44,793 bases of DNA, from contig JABDGH010000017.1 in NCBI GenBank assembly GCA_013286145.1, positions 1 to 44,793 of the forward strand, given 5' to 3'. The notes under the pieces were generated by a model that searched no databases, was not told the origin of the DNA, and was given only the letters and a program-made list of their open reading frames with translations. A program made the position numbers and the translations under genes. Shown here one piece after another: positions 9,131-18,953 of the stretch; position 1 is the stretch's first letter, and the number at the start of each line of letters is the position of its first letter. The DNA comes from Verrucomicrobiota bacterium. Lineage in GTDB: Bacteria > Verrucomicrobiota > Verrucomicrobiia > Methylacidiphilales > UBA1321.

Positions 9131-9943
9131 ATGACGCACTCTTACGATCAACCTGCCATTAAAATCTTGTTTGACACCTACTGGTCATCAAATGGATGGA
9201 AAAGTGAGAATGAAAGAAATACTTCTCCCGAAGATTTTGCTTACGCAAAGAACAAAGGGGTAATGTTTGATATCTACAGTATTGGTCATGACGAGATAAT
9301 CACAAAATTGGCGAAATTAGTAGCTACCCTCTCTCTTCAACGCGTATCCCAAGCTTTTCTTTACAGTCTCACTACCCGCGACCTTGCTTATCGTTCAGCG
9401 CTTGGAAGCTACGCTATGTCATTCTGGATGCCACCACATTCTTTCGTTGGTGACCGAAGCTGTACTATTTGTGGAGATTACCATCTATCCTCTGCAGAGG
9501 ATTATAACGTATTAAATTTTGAAAGATTAAAGTGGGGAGGCATTCGGCATATGTCGCCGCTATACCAACTCTTCGATTTAACTGAGTTTCTTAAACTGCC
9601 TGAGATCAAAGCAACGGATAAAGATGTTAGTATCCTACGTGGTATAATCAAAATTATTGAATCTTTACCTGCGACCGCCAGACCAAGAGACGTCGAAAAG
9701 GCAATCTCTGCACACATTAAATCAAGCAAAAGTGAACGTGATATTCTTATTCAGATTTTAGCCTACTGCGGGATTCTTCAACCCAAGAACAGAACCGGGT
9801 TTTTTCAGGAATACACCAAGCCCTGTGAGAGGGAACATCGTCCAGTTAATAAGCTAGACTGGAACTATCCTATTTCATGGTGGCAGGGTTCTGATGGCGT
9901 TAATTACGAAGCCCTCAAATACTATTTCCCTTTTTTAGCTTAA
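9131..9943 (+). CDS. Hypothetical protein, AT-rich, likely acquired
   Basis: 270 residues, not recognised. It appears soluble and mixed alpha/beta, rich in Tyr, Trp and Lys, with no signal peptide or membrane helix. Cys-containing segments CTICGDYH (near residue 115) and later Cys residues could bind a metal but do not form a clean finger. Base composition is clearly more AT-rich than uvrA on one side and the DHPS-like gene on the other, and codon choice differs (many AAA, ATT, TTA), which points to horizontal transfer. No convincing Shine-Dalgarno precedes the ATG. It sits alone between divergent uvrA and the next plus-strand gene (14-base gap). The intact frame argues for a functional protein. 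Confidence 0.6.
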   Translation: MTHSYDQPAIKILFDTYWSSNGWKSENERNTSPEDFAYAKNKGVMFDIYSIGHDEIITKLAKLVATLSLQRVSQAFLYSLTTRDLAYRSALGSYAMSFWMPPHSFVGDRSCTICGDYHLSSAEDYNVLNFERLKWGGIRHMSPLYQLFDLTEFLKLPEIKATDKDVSILRGIIKIIESLPATARPRDVEKAISAHIKSSKSERDILIQILAYCGILQPKNRTGFFQEYTKPCEREHRPVNKLDWNYPISWWQGSDGVNYEALKYYFPFLA

Positions 9944-9957
9944 ACTGAAAAACAATC

Positions 9958-10869
9958 ATGCTCGATCTCGCTACACTTGCGGCCCTGCACGAAAAATATC
10001 GCGAGGCCGCGTCGCTGCCAGTTGCCGATTTCTCGCTTGGCGCGCATCGTTTCGATTTCGAGAAGAGCGCCTACCTGATGGGTGTGGTCAATCTGTCGCC
10101 CGACTCCTGGTATCGCGAAAGCGTGGCGTTAAGCGCCGAAGCTGCCGTTCAGCGAGGGCGAATGCTCCATGAACAGGGCGCTGCAATCATCGATGTCGGC
10201 GCCGAATCATCGCTCGCCCATGCCGCGCAAGTTGATGGCGATGCCCAGAAAAGTTTGCTGCAACCAGTCGTGCGGGAATTGGCAACGGCGGGTCTCTGCG
10301 TCTCCGTCGAAACCTATCATCCCAGCGTCGCCACCGCCTGCCTGAAAGCTGGCGCAAAAGTGCTTAACCTCACCGGTACGGTGGACACCGACCGAATTTT
10401 CCGCGAAGTGGCCGATTTTGATGCCGGGGTGATTATATGCTTTGTCCAGGGTGCCAACGTGCGCGAAGTCGGCGATCTCGATCTTGGCCGCGATCCGGTC
10501 GAGGCCCTCCATGAGTTTTTCGCGCGACAAATCGAAGCAGCCACGACCGCCGGGGTTTCGCGTATCTGGATCGACCCCGGACTCGGTTTTTATTACCGCA
10601 ATTTACAAGACAGCAGCGCCCGCATCCGGCACCAGATGCATGTCTTCCTCAATAGTTTTCGCCTGCGTCGGCTCGGCTGGCCGGTGTGTCAGGCTTTGCC
10701 GCATGCCTTCGAATGTTTCGAGGAGGAAGTGCGCACGGCGGAATCCTTCTTCGCTGTGCTGGCGCTGCTCGGCCAGACCAATCTCTTGCGCACGCATGAA
10801 ATTGCCAAGGTGCGGGGCGTTCTTCGCACGTTGGAATTGGTGCGGAATGCGAGCGATATTATTCCGTAG
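9958..10869 (+). CDS. Dihydropteroate-synthase-like TIM barrel protein, divergent
   Basis: 303 residues with DHPS/pterin-binding motifs in order: MGVVNLSPDSWY (41-52), IIDVGAES (77-84), SVETYHPSVATACLKAGAKV (116-135), LNLTG (136-140), IWIDPGLGFYY (203-213) and RTHEI (278-282). True DHPS has Asp in the SxDT strand (here Glu118), an IND motif (here LNL) and a GxSRK loop that holds the sulfa/pABA pocket (here CQALPHAF, no SRK). The pterin-binding Asn45 and Asp206 are kept. So it is a pterin-binding-family protein but probably not the cell's folP. It follows the AT-rich orphan gene by 14 bases and converges on the sugar transferase gene. Confidence 0.65.
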   Translation: MLDLATLAALHEKYREAASLPVADFSLGAHRFDFEKSAYLMGVVNLSPDSWYRESVALSAEAAVQRGRMLHEQGAAIIDVGAESSLAHAAQVDGDAQKSLLQPVVRELATAGLCVSVETYHPSVATACLKAGAKVLNLTGTVDTDRIFREVADFDAGVIICFVQGANVREVGDLDLGRDPVEALHEFFARQIEAATTAGVSRIWIDPGLGFYYRNLQDSSARIRHQMHVFLNSFRLRRLGWPVCQALPHAFECFEEEVRTAESFFAVLALLGQTNLLRTHEIAKVRGVLRTLELVRNASDIIP

Positions 10870-10877
10870 CAAAGCGT

Positions 10878-12284
10878 CTATTTCGCGCCCCAGCCGAAAA
10901 GCACCACCGGCACGGTACGCACCAGAATTTCAAGATCGAGCCAGAGCGACCAACGATCAATGTATTCCAGGTCAAGACTCACCCAATCCTTGAAGTCGTT
11001 GATTTTATTGCGTCCCTGTATCTGCCAGAGGCAGGTCAATCCCGGACGCACACTCATGCGGCGACGCTGGCTGATGTCGCCAAAATTCGCCGTTTCATAA
11101 ACCGGCAGGGGACGTGGCCCCACCATGCTCATCTCGCCACGAACCACATTCCAAAGCTGGGGTAATTCATCGAGACTCGTCCGACGCAGCCACCGCCCGA
11201 CAGGCGTGACCCGTGGATCGTCCTTCACTTTAAAAACGGGGCCCGACATTTCGTTGCGATCCTCCAATTCCGCGCGCGCCTGTTCCGCATTGGTGACCAT
11301 GGTGCGAAATTTGTACATGCGGAAGGGACGACCGTGCAACCCGCTGCGATTTTGCGAAAAAATGATCGATCCACTCGAAGTACAACGAATGAGAATCGCG
11401 ACACCCAGCATGATGGGGAGGGCCAAAACCAGAAGAATCGATCCACCGACGACATCCAAAAATCGCTTGATCATCAATTCCCAAGAAATCGCCGGCGTGG
11501 TGCGATAAACCAACAACGGTTGCCCGGCAAATTGATCGAACTGCACCCGCGCAAAAAGTGTCTGGATGAAATCGGCGGAGACCCACGCTTCAATGCCCTC
11601 GGCTTCGCAGGCCAGCAGGGCTTCGCGCACCTGTGGGATAATGTTTTCATCCAGGCTGAAGACCACGATATCGACCGTTTCTTCATGCAAGGTCTCAATA
11701 AAACGAGCCAAGCCTTCTTCGCGAAGATTGAACTCCGCCTTGATTTCAAAATCCTTGCCGGGCTGGGAGAGGAACCTCTCCTTCCAGTGAATACGATCCG
11801 CAGGCAACCCGCAGAGCAGGATATATTGGCGCAAATGAACCTGGGAACCACGGTGCTTCAACCATGCAAAAAAAAGCGTCATGCGAGCCGAAAGGAGTCC
11901 TATTGCGATCACAAAAAAGATGCCCAGCGCGGCGCGGCTGATCGTCACCTGAGCAACACGAAAGACGATCACGCACGTAAAAATGGCCAGTAGCACGAGC
12001 AACAGGGCGCGAACAATCTGCCAAAGAACCTTTTGCCAACTGACAGACGAATGAGTCTGATAAACTCCAAAATATTCCAGGGCCATGGGGCCCACGGGCA
12101 AAGCCAGGGCAATCATCCAATAACAATTGGCAAACTGAGGCTCCAGCGGATTGTCATCAAACCATATCAACCCGTTCAGGAAATAAAAACGGATGGCGTG
12201 GGCAATCCAGAGTGATGCGCCGATCAAAAGCGCATCAATGAGCTGGAGAAACTGCTGATAAAAATTATGCTGGCGGGTTAACAT
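10878..12284 (-). CDS. Undecaprenyl-phosphate sugar phosphotransferase (exopolysaccharide, WcaJ/ExoY family)
   Basis: A 468-residue polyprenyl glycosylphosphotransferase. The first ~130 residues contain about four membrane helices, the middle is a CoA-binding-like Rossmann domain (residues ~140-250), and the C-terminal catalytic domain starts with KRFLDVVGGSILLVLALPIM and contains FSQNRSGLHGRPFRMYKFRT, the catalytic LRRTSLDELPQLWNV region, and MVGPRPLPVYE with PGLTCLWQIQGRN. It transfers the first sugar phosphate to the lipid carrier in capsule or exopolysaccharide assembly. It lies 80 bases downstream of the GDP-fucose genes on the same strand; that AT-rich gap could hold its own promoter. 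Confidence 0.88.
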   Translation of the reverse strand: MLTRQHNFYQQFLQLIDALLIGASLWIAHAIRFYFLNGLIWFDDNPLEPQFANCYWMIALALPVGPMALEYFGVYQTHSSVSWQKVLWQIVRALLLVLLAIFTCVIVFRVAQVTISRAALGIFFVIAIGLLSARMTLFFAWLKHRGSQVHLRQYILLCGLPADRIHWKERFLSQPGKDFEIKAEFNLREEGLARFIETLHEETVDIVVFSLDENIIPQVREALLACEAEGIEAWVSADFIQTLFARVQFDQFAGQPLLVYRTTPAISWELMIKRFLDVVGGSILLVLALPIMLGVAILIRCTSSGSIIFSQNRSGLHGRPFRMYKFRTMVTNAEQARAELEDRNEMSGPVFKVKDDPRVTPVGRWLRRTSLDELPQLWNVVRGEMSMVGPRPLPVYETANFGDISQRRRMSVRPGLTCLWQIQGRNKINDFKDWVSLDLEYIDRWSLWLDLEILVRTVPVVLFGWGAK

Positions 12285-12364
12285 TCTAAGTAATGGCTAT
12301 TATTATGTTAAATATAGCTTAACAGTTTAGAATTCCTACTAGAATATTTTCTAAATAAGCGTCT
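12285..12364 (-). promoter_or_regulatory. AT-rich gap with inverted repeats before the sugar transferase gene
   Basis: This 80-base gap is much more AT-rich than its flanks. It contains an inverted repeat TGTTAA (12306-12311) / TTAACA (12319-12324) nested with GCTAT/ATAGC, and a short TAGAA/TTCTA hairpin near 12340-12353. The stems are AT pairs, so a terminator is unlikely; an operator or promoter for the downstream minus-strand gene is a reasonable inference. Confidence 0.35.
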
Positions 12365-14801
<2,437 letters not shown>

Positions 14802-14844
14802 TCCTCCAGCATAAAAGATTGTACGCTTGCGCCAACCCTTTTCC

Positions 14845-16089
14845 TCATATCTTTAGCGACAATTCTGTTTCGATCCTGCGACCATTAACGACAAGTAAGA
14901 CCGGTTCCTCACGTGAATGGACCACTTGATGATAAGGGTCGATTTCGGGCAAATTCACCTCGTCCGGCTTAAGGGAAAAGGCGACAAGATCGGCCACGCT
15001 GCCCGGTGAAATCTGGCCCAGTTTGCCTGCCTGGCCCAATGCCCGCGCGCCGTGGATCGTCGCCATTTCAAGGACTTCGCGATCACTCAAGCCATGCAAA
15101 TGCTGCGCCTCGCGCATTTCCGAGCGCATATCGAGCGTGTTGTTGCTGGCGAGGCTGTCCGTGCCAAGGCAGATGTTTATTCCATGCTCGCGCAAAGTTT
15201 TTAGAGGAAAGGACGCGTGACCGAAATAGGTGTGGCACTTGGGACAATGAACCACCGACGCGCCCGAATTCGCCAGCAGTTCATAATCGTAATCCTGAAG
15301 ATAATTCAGGTGCGCGATGATGCAGTTGTTGCCGATGACCCCATGCTCGATCAAGTGGGACAAGGCCGAACCCTGCCCGCAGTCGGAATTGTCGCGACCA
15401 AGCTCGGCCATAAAATCGTAAAGGGGACCCTGCGCGTTGGAAAACATCTCGTTCTCCTCCACCGATTCGGCGATATGGGTGGTCGAAAGCATCCCATACT
15501 TTTCGCCGCACGTGCGGGCCAGGCGATAGAGATCCACCGAAGCGGTGTAGGGAGCGTGGGGGGAAAGTCCGAAACCACCCGGCCAATCCGAATGCGTTTC
15601 AAAAAAACCCAGTGCATTGCGAAGCATCTCATCCTGGTCGAGCCGGGTGCGAACATCGATCAATTCCAGGAACCACCAGGTGCGCAGCGGCGGAACCGGA
15701 AGCTGGGGAAGCAATTCTGGAAATGCCTCAATATTCGCCACCGTGGTGACGCCCCCCCGGGCCAGCATCTGAAAGCCTTCGGCAATCGACTCGATGTATT
15801 CCTTCGGCGTGAAGGAACGTCTCAAGGCGTTGATGTTCTTGATCCACTCCGTAAAGCTCTGGCGCGAGGAGATGGAACCCTTGAACTTGGTGTAGTCGAG
15901 ATGGCAATGAGCGTTGATCAGTCCCGGCATGAGCGTACTGGCGCCCAGGTCGATGACTTCCTCGCCGGGCCGCGCGACCAATTCAGAAGCGCTGCCAACC
16001 GCGACAACCTGTGCCCCCTCCACTCGAACAGCGCCGCGCGTAATAACAGGCGACGAGATCGGGAGAACGATATCCGCAAGGTACAACAT
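14845..16089 (-). CDS. Amidohydrolase family protein (ATZ/TRZ-like deaminase or chlorohydrolase)
   Basis: 414 residues with metal-dependent hydrolase features: INAHCHLDYT with His61 and His63, SPHAPYT with His178, THIAES with His205, and LGTDSLASN with Asp311; the N- and C-termini form the small beta-sandwich domain. Family members deaminate S-adenosylhomocysteine, methylthioadenosine or aminodeoxyfutalosine, or act on guanine and triazines. The mononuclear-metal residue pattern supports a nucleoside or nucleobase deaminase, but the substrate cannot be chosen from sequence. It is the first gene of a minus-strand run into khpB (43-base gap). Confidence 0.82.
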   Translation of the reverse strand: MLYLADIVLPISSPVITRGAVRVEGAQVVAVGSASELVARPGEEVIDLGASTLMPGLINAHCHLDYTKFKGSISSRQSFTEWIKNINALRRSFTPKEYIESIAEGFQMLARGGVTTVANIEAFPELLPQLPVPPLRTWWFLELIDVRTRLDQDEMLRNALGFFETHSDWPGGFGLSPHAPYTASVDLYRLARTCGEKYGMLSTTHIAESVEENEMFSNAQGPLYDFMAELGRDNSDCGQGSALSHLIEHGVIGNNCIIAHLNYLQDYDYELLANSGASVVHCPKCHTYFGHASFPLKTLREHGINICLGTDSLASNNTLDMRSEMREAQHLHGLSDREVLEMATIHGARALGQAGKLGQISPGSVADLVAFSLKPDEVNLPEIDPYHQVVHSREEPVLLVVNGRRIETELSLKI

Positions 16090-16241
16090 GCGAAATCAGG
16101 ATAACGATTCACTCCATTCCGGCTACGAAAGAATTATTACAAGCTTGTATGCTTGGAGAGTAAAAAAGGACAAACACCGAAACAAAATCACAGACCCCCG
16201 GCTAAATTAAAGGCTGCGGTGTGCCTGTCTTTTTTTTGCCT

Positions 16242-16733
16242 CTATTTAGAAACAGGAGCGGCGGCAATCAATTTCTTGACCTTGGTGATGTTGGTATCCG
16301 TGGCGGGGAGGAGTTTGAGTGCGGTATAAGGGTCAAAGGTCCCTTGATCGTTCTTTTTGATGAAAAAGATGTACGCGGTTCCAATATTAGGTTGAGTTTC
16401 TGAAATATCAGAAACAGAATATAGGTATATCGTAACCTTGATTTGTGGCTCAATTGTACCTCGGAGAATCTGTAAGACCTTAACTTTGTTTTTGTAATAA
16501 CTGAGTCGACCAACCGCTTTTATGCTGGGAAAGCCCATTTGTGTTATTTCACCCACAAAGATAGCATCGGTTTTCATTATGACTTCTTCCGATTTTAAGC
16601 CGTTACCACTAAGTACCGGTTCACTTTGACTAGCTGCAACAGGAGTATTCTGAGCGTTTGTTATCTGGACACCAAAAACGAGTCCAAGCACTATCCACAA
16701 GACCGACAGAGGGAGAGCAATTCGTGTTTTCAT
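16242..16733 (-). CDS. Small secreted protein, copy B (possible NTR/OB-like fold)
   Basis: 163 residues with a signal peptide (RIALPLSVLWIVLGLVFGVQ, cleavage likely near NAQ). The mature part contains KTDAIFVGEITQMGFPSI, KVKVLQILRGTIEPQIKVTI and AYIFFIKKND, then ends in TKVKKLIAAAPVSK. It is clearly homologous to the protein at 18461-18940, sharing LSG..LKSE, AIF[VI]GEI, KVKVLQ[IV]LRG, YIFFIK, LLPATD and KKLIAAAP. The 'xxVFVGEV ... FKV...KG ... YLVFA' layout resembles NTR/TIMP-like OB folds, which is only a guess because the family cysteines are missing. It lies 15 bases after the truncated HAF gene and is probably translated with it. Confidence 0.65.
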   Translation of the reverse strand: MKTRIALPLSVLWIVLGLVFGVQITNAQNTPVAASQSEPVLSGNGLKSEEVIMKTDAIFVGEITQMGFPSIKAVGRLSYYKNKVKVLQILRGTIEPQIKVTIYLYSVSDISETQPNIGTAYIFFIKKNDQGTFDPYTALKLLPATDTNITKVKKLIAAAPVSK

Positions 16734-16748
16734 TGATTTTAAGAGTTA

Positions 16749-18464
16749 TTAGTGAGGTACAGACGGAGCAAAAATGATTGTGTCAGTTCCACCGACAATA
16801 GTCCTAATCTCGCTTGTAGTAATGATAGTGCAATCAGGAATATTCGTCGTACTTACGATATTGGTTATGCCTACCCAGTCGTTGGTAATTGTTCCTGATG
16901 TACCTATTCTTTGAGCGATGATTATTTGTCCAACATGTTGCTGGGCTACAGCATTGGCTGATCCAATGGAATTGGTCAATGAGTAGGTAAAATCTGTCTT
17001 TTCGTAGGCATAGTCATTTGTTTTATACGCAGTAGTGGCAAAATTTGATATGAGCATTCCTGGATTATCATAAAAATTGACAATGTTATTATTGGTACTA
17101 GGGATAACCGTATAAAACTCATTGGTGCCAGTATCTTCTATAGGAGTCGTAGAACTTCCAGAGGCTTCATCAACATACCAAGTATTAGTGCTTGTATGCG
17201 TAATTCCAATACTTTGATCCTCGTAAACTCTATCCCAAGCATAAGTTATATTTGTAGAGGCAGGCGCAACTTTGGCTAATACCATGATGGAATGCACATA
17301 AGATCGACCGGCACCAAGACCCGGGCGTCCTGTACCTAAGGGAAGATCAGTCCCAATTACATCCATTCCGACATTGCCGCTAGATGCATTTCCAATGTCG
17401 ATGCTCGATTGGCTATTATAGTTGGTCGTCGCTGAAATCGTCGTCGGTCTATTTCCGTTGAAATCCTTTCCATCGACGTCGGCGTTGTTGGTGGAACCGT
17501 TGAGCAGGCGAAATCCGCAAGGGACAAGAAGCACCGCATGTTGGACACTATTGGTCGTGGCGTTGGCGACGATGATGCCGGAGTCGTGGCTGATGGATTC
17601 GCCGGTGATGGAAGACCAGTTAGTGGGGATGGAGGAGCAGAGGTTGCTCCAGTTCTGTACGCGGTAATCCTGCCAGCCGCTGGCGGTTTGCATCTTGTTG
17701 TTCACGTAGCCCGTGGGTGCGCCGTAATAGTTGACGATTTTCCTGTTATAGCCGCCGCCGGTTTTGGGCATCCAGATCAGGTTGGTCGTGCCGCCGATGT
17801 CGGTTCCGCTGATGACGCCGTTGTCATTGATCGCCGTGAGAAGGCCAACCAGCGGATGCGTATCGCTGGCGCTGGTGCCGTAAAAACTTTTCATGGGTGC
17901 GGCGGTAATGGGTATGCCCAGGTAGTTCGTGTCACTGGTCGTGATATCGACATAGGTGCCGATCATCCGGCCCGAATTATTGATGCCGGTCAGGTTGAAG
18001 GATTGTCCGCCCTGGAGATAAGCATCGCCGGAAGGATCCGTCACAGGAGAGCCATACGAATATCCACCTCCACCGCTCCCGTCGAAAATCGTCGCGGCTC
18101 CCACATACGCGCTGTTTTTGACCGCCACGTTGGCTCCCCAATAGGGGCCGGTGCCCCACTCCCCGGCCATGCCGATCACCATGTTGGAATCGTTGATCCC
18201 GGTCGGATAATTGCCGCGTTCCGTATAGACGAGATCCCCCGGGGTGCCATTGGTATAGCCGATGCCCCCGAAACTCAGCGATGACGTCAGCAGATTGGGC
18301 ACCGCCGTCAACGGCACGCAGACCCCGCCATTGGTGCATGTGGCCATGCCCTTGTCGGTGAGATTGCCCGCCGCGCTGCCGTCGGAATTGGTATCGGTGA
18401 ACGGATAGGCCAAACCCGCCGCCACTGTCCCGCCATTGTTGAGGCCGATCACGGACTGCATCAT
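16749..18464 (-). CDS. HAF-repeat protein, N-terminally truncated tandem copy B
   Basis: 571 residues matching residues 444-1020 of the protein at 18954-22016. It lacks the signal peptide, GQLK motifs and FN3 domains of the full copy, so it either stays in the cytoplasm or is a decaying duplicate. It keeps HAF-type segments (LTGINNSGRMIGTYV, LTAINDNGVISGTDIGG, ISHDSGIIVANATTN) that suggest a beta-propeller or similar repeat fold. The frame is intact over 1.7 kb, which argues against long neutral decay. Its ATG overlaps the stop of small gene A (ATGA), so it can be translated by coupling. Function unknown. Confidence 0.6.
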   Translation of the reverse strand: MMQSVIGLNNGGTVAAGLAYPFTDTNSDGSAAGNLTDKGMATCTNGGVCVPLTAVPNLLTSSLSFGGIGYTNGTPGDLVYTERGNYPTGINDSNMVIGMAGEWGTGPYWGANVAVKNSAYVGAATIFDGSGGGGYSYGSPVTDPSGDAYLQGGQSFNLTGINNSGRMIGTYVDITTSDTNYLGIPITAAPMKSFYGTSASDTHPLVGLLTAINDNGVISGTDIGGTTNLIWMPKTGGGYNRKIVNYYGAPTGYVNNKMQTASGWQDYRVQNWSNLCSSIPTNWSSITGESISHDSGIIVANATTNSVQHAVLLVPCGFRLLNGSTNNADVDGKDFNGNRPTTISATTNYNSQSSIDIGNASSGNVGMDVIGTDLPLGTGRPGLGAGRSYVHSIMVLAKVAPASTNITYAWDRVYEDQSIGITHTSTNTWYVDEASGSSTTPIEDTGTNEFYTVIPSTNNNIVNFYDNPGMLISNFATTAYKTNDYAYEKTDFTYSLTNSIGSANAVAQQHVGQIIIAQRIGTSGTITNDWVGITNIVSTTNIPDCTIITTSEIRTIVGGTDTIIFAPSVPH

Positions 18465-18940
18465 TTGGAAGCGGGGGCAGGAGCGGCGGCGATCAACTGC
18501 TTGACCTTGGCGATATTGTCGTCCGTGGCGGGGAGAAGTTTATGCACGATGTTCCAGCCAGGCGTTTGTTTGATGAAGAAGATATATGTGCCACTTACCT
18601 TGGGCGCTTGCTCGCGTACATTCGAGGTGCGTTCTGCATACAAGGTGACTGTAACTTCGGCACCAACTGAACCTCGAAGAACCTGCAAGACCTTAACTTT
18701 GACACCATGGTAAGTCAGAGCACCTGGTGACAGCGTAGTGGGAAAGCCTATTTCTTCTATTTCTCCGATAAAAACAGCATCGACTTTTGTTGTGACATCT
18801 TCTGATTTCAGCCTGCTACCGCTAAGTATCGATTGATTTTGACTGGCTCCTGCCGGGATATTTTGAGCTTTCACCATCTGGATGCCGAAGAATAATAGGG
18901 GCAACAGGAGGGTAAATAGGAGGGGATTTTTTGGTTTCAT
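18461..18940 (-). CDS. Small secreted protein, copy A
   Basis: 159 residues from the ATG at 18940 (MKPKNPLLFTLLLPLLFFGI), a signal peptide with cleavage probably after KAQ. The frame extends 69 bases further upstream but that would overlap the large gene and hide the signal peptide. A purine-rich GAGAG lies just upstream. The mature part is homologous to the copy B protein, with DAVFIGEIEEIGFP, KVKVLQVLRGSVGAEVTVTL and YIFFIKQ blocks and the same KQLIAAAPAPASK tail. It follows the large gene by 13 bases. Function unknown; the constant pairing with the HAF protein suggests a partner or regulator of the same surface structure. Confidence 0.7.
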   Translation of the reverse strand: MKPKNPLLFTLLLPLLFFGIQMVKAQNIPAGASQNQSILSGSRLKSEDVTTKVDAVFIGEIEEIGFPTTLSPGALTYHGVKVKVLQVLRGSVGAEVTVTLYAERTSNVREQAPKVSGTYIFFIKQTPGWNIVHKLLPATDDNIAKVKQLIAAAPAPASK

Positions 18941-18953
18941 AAACTCTCTGATT

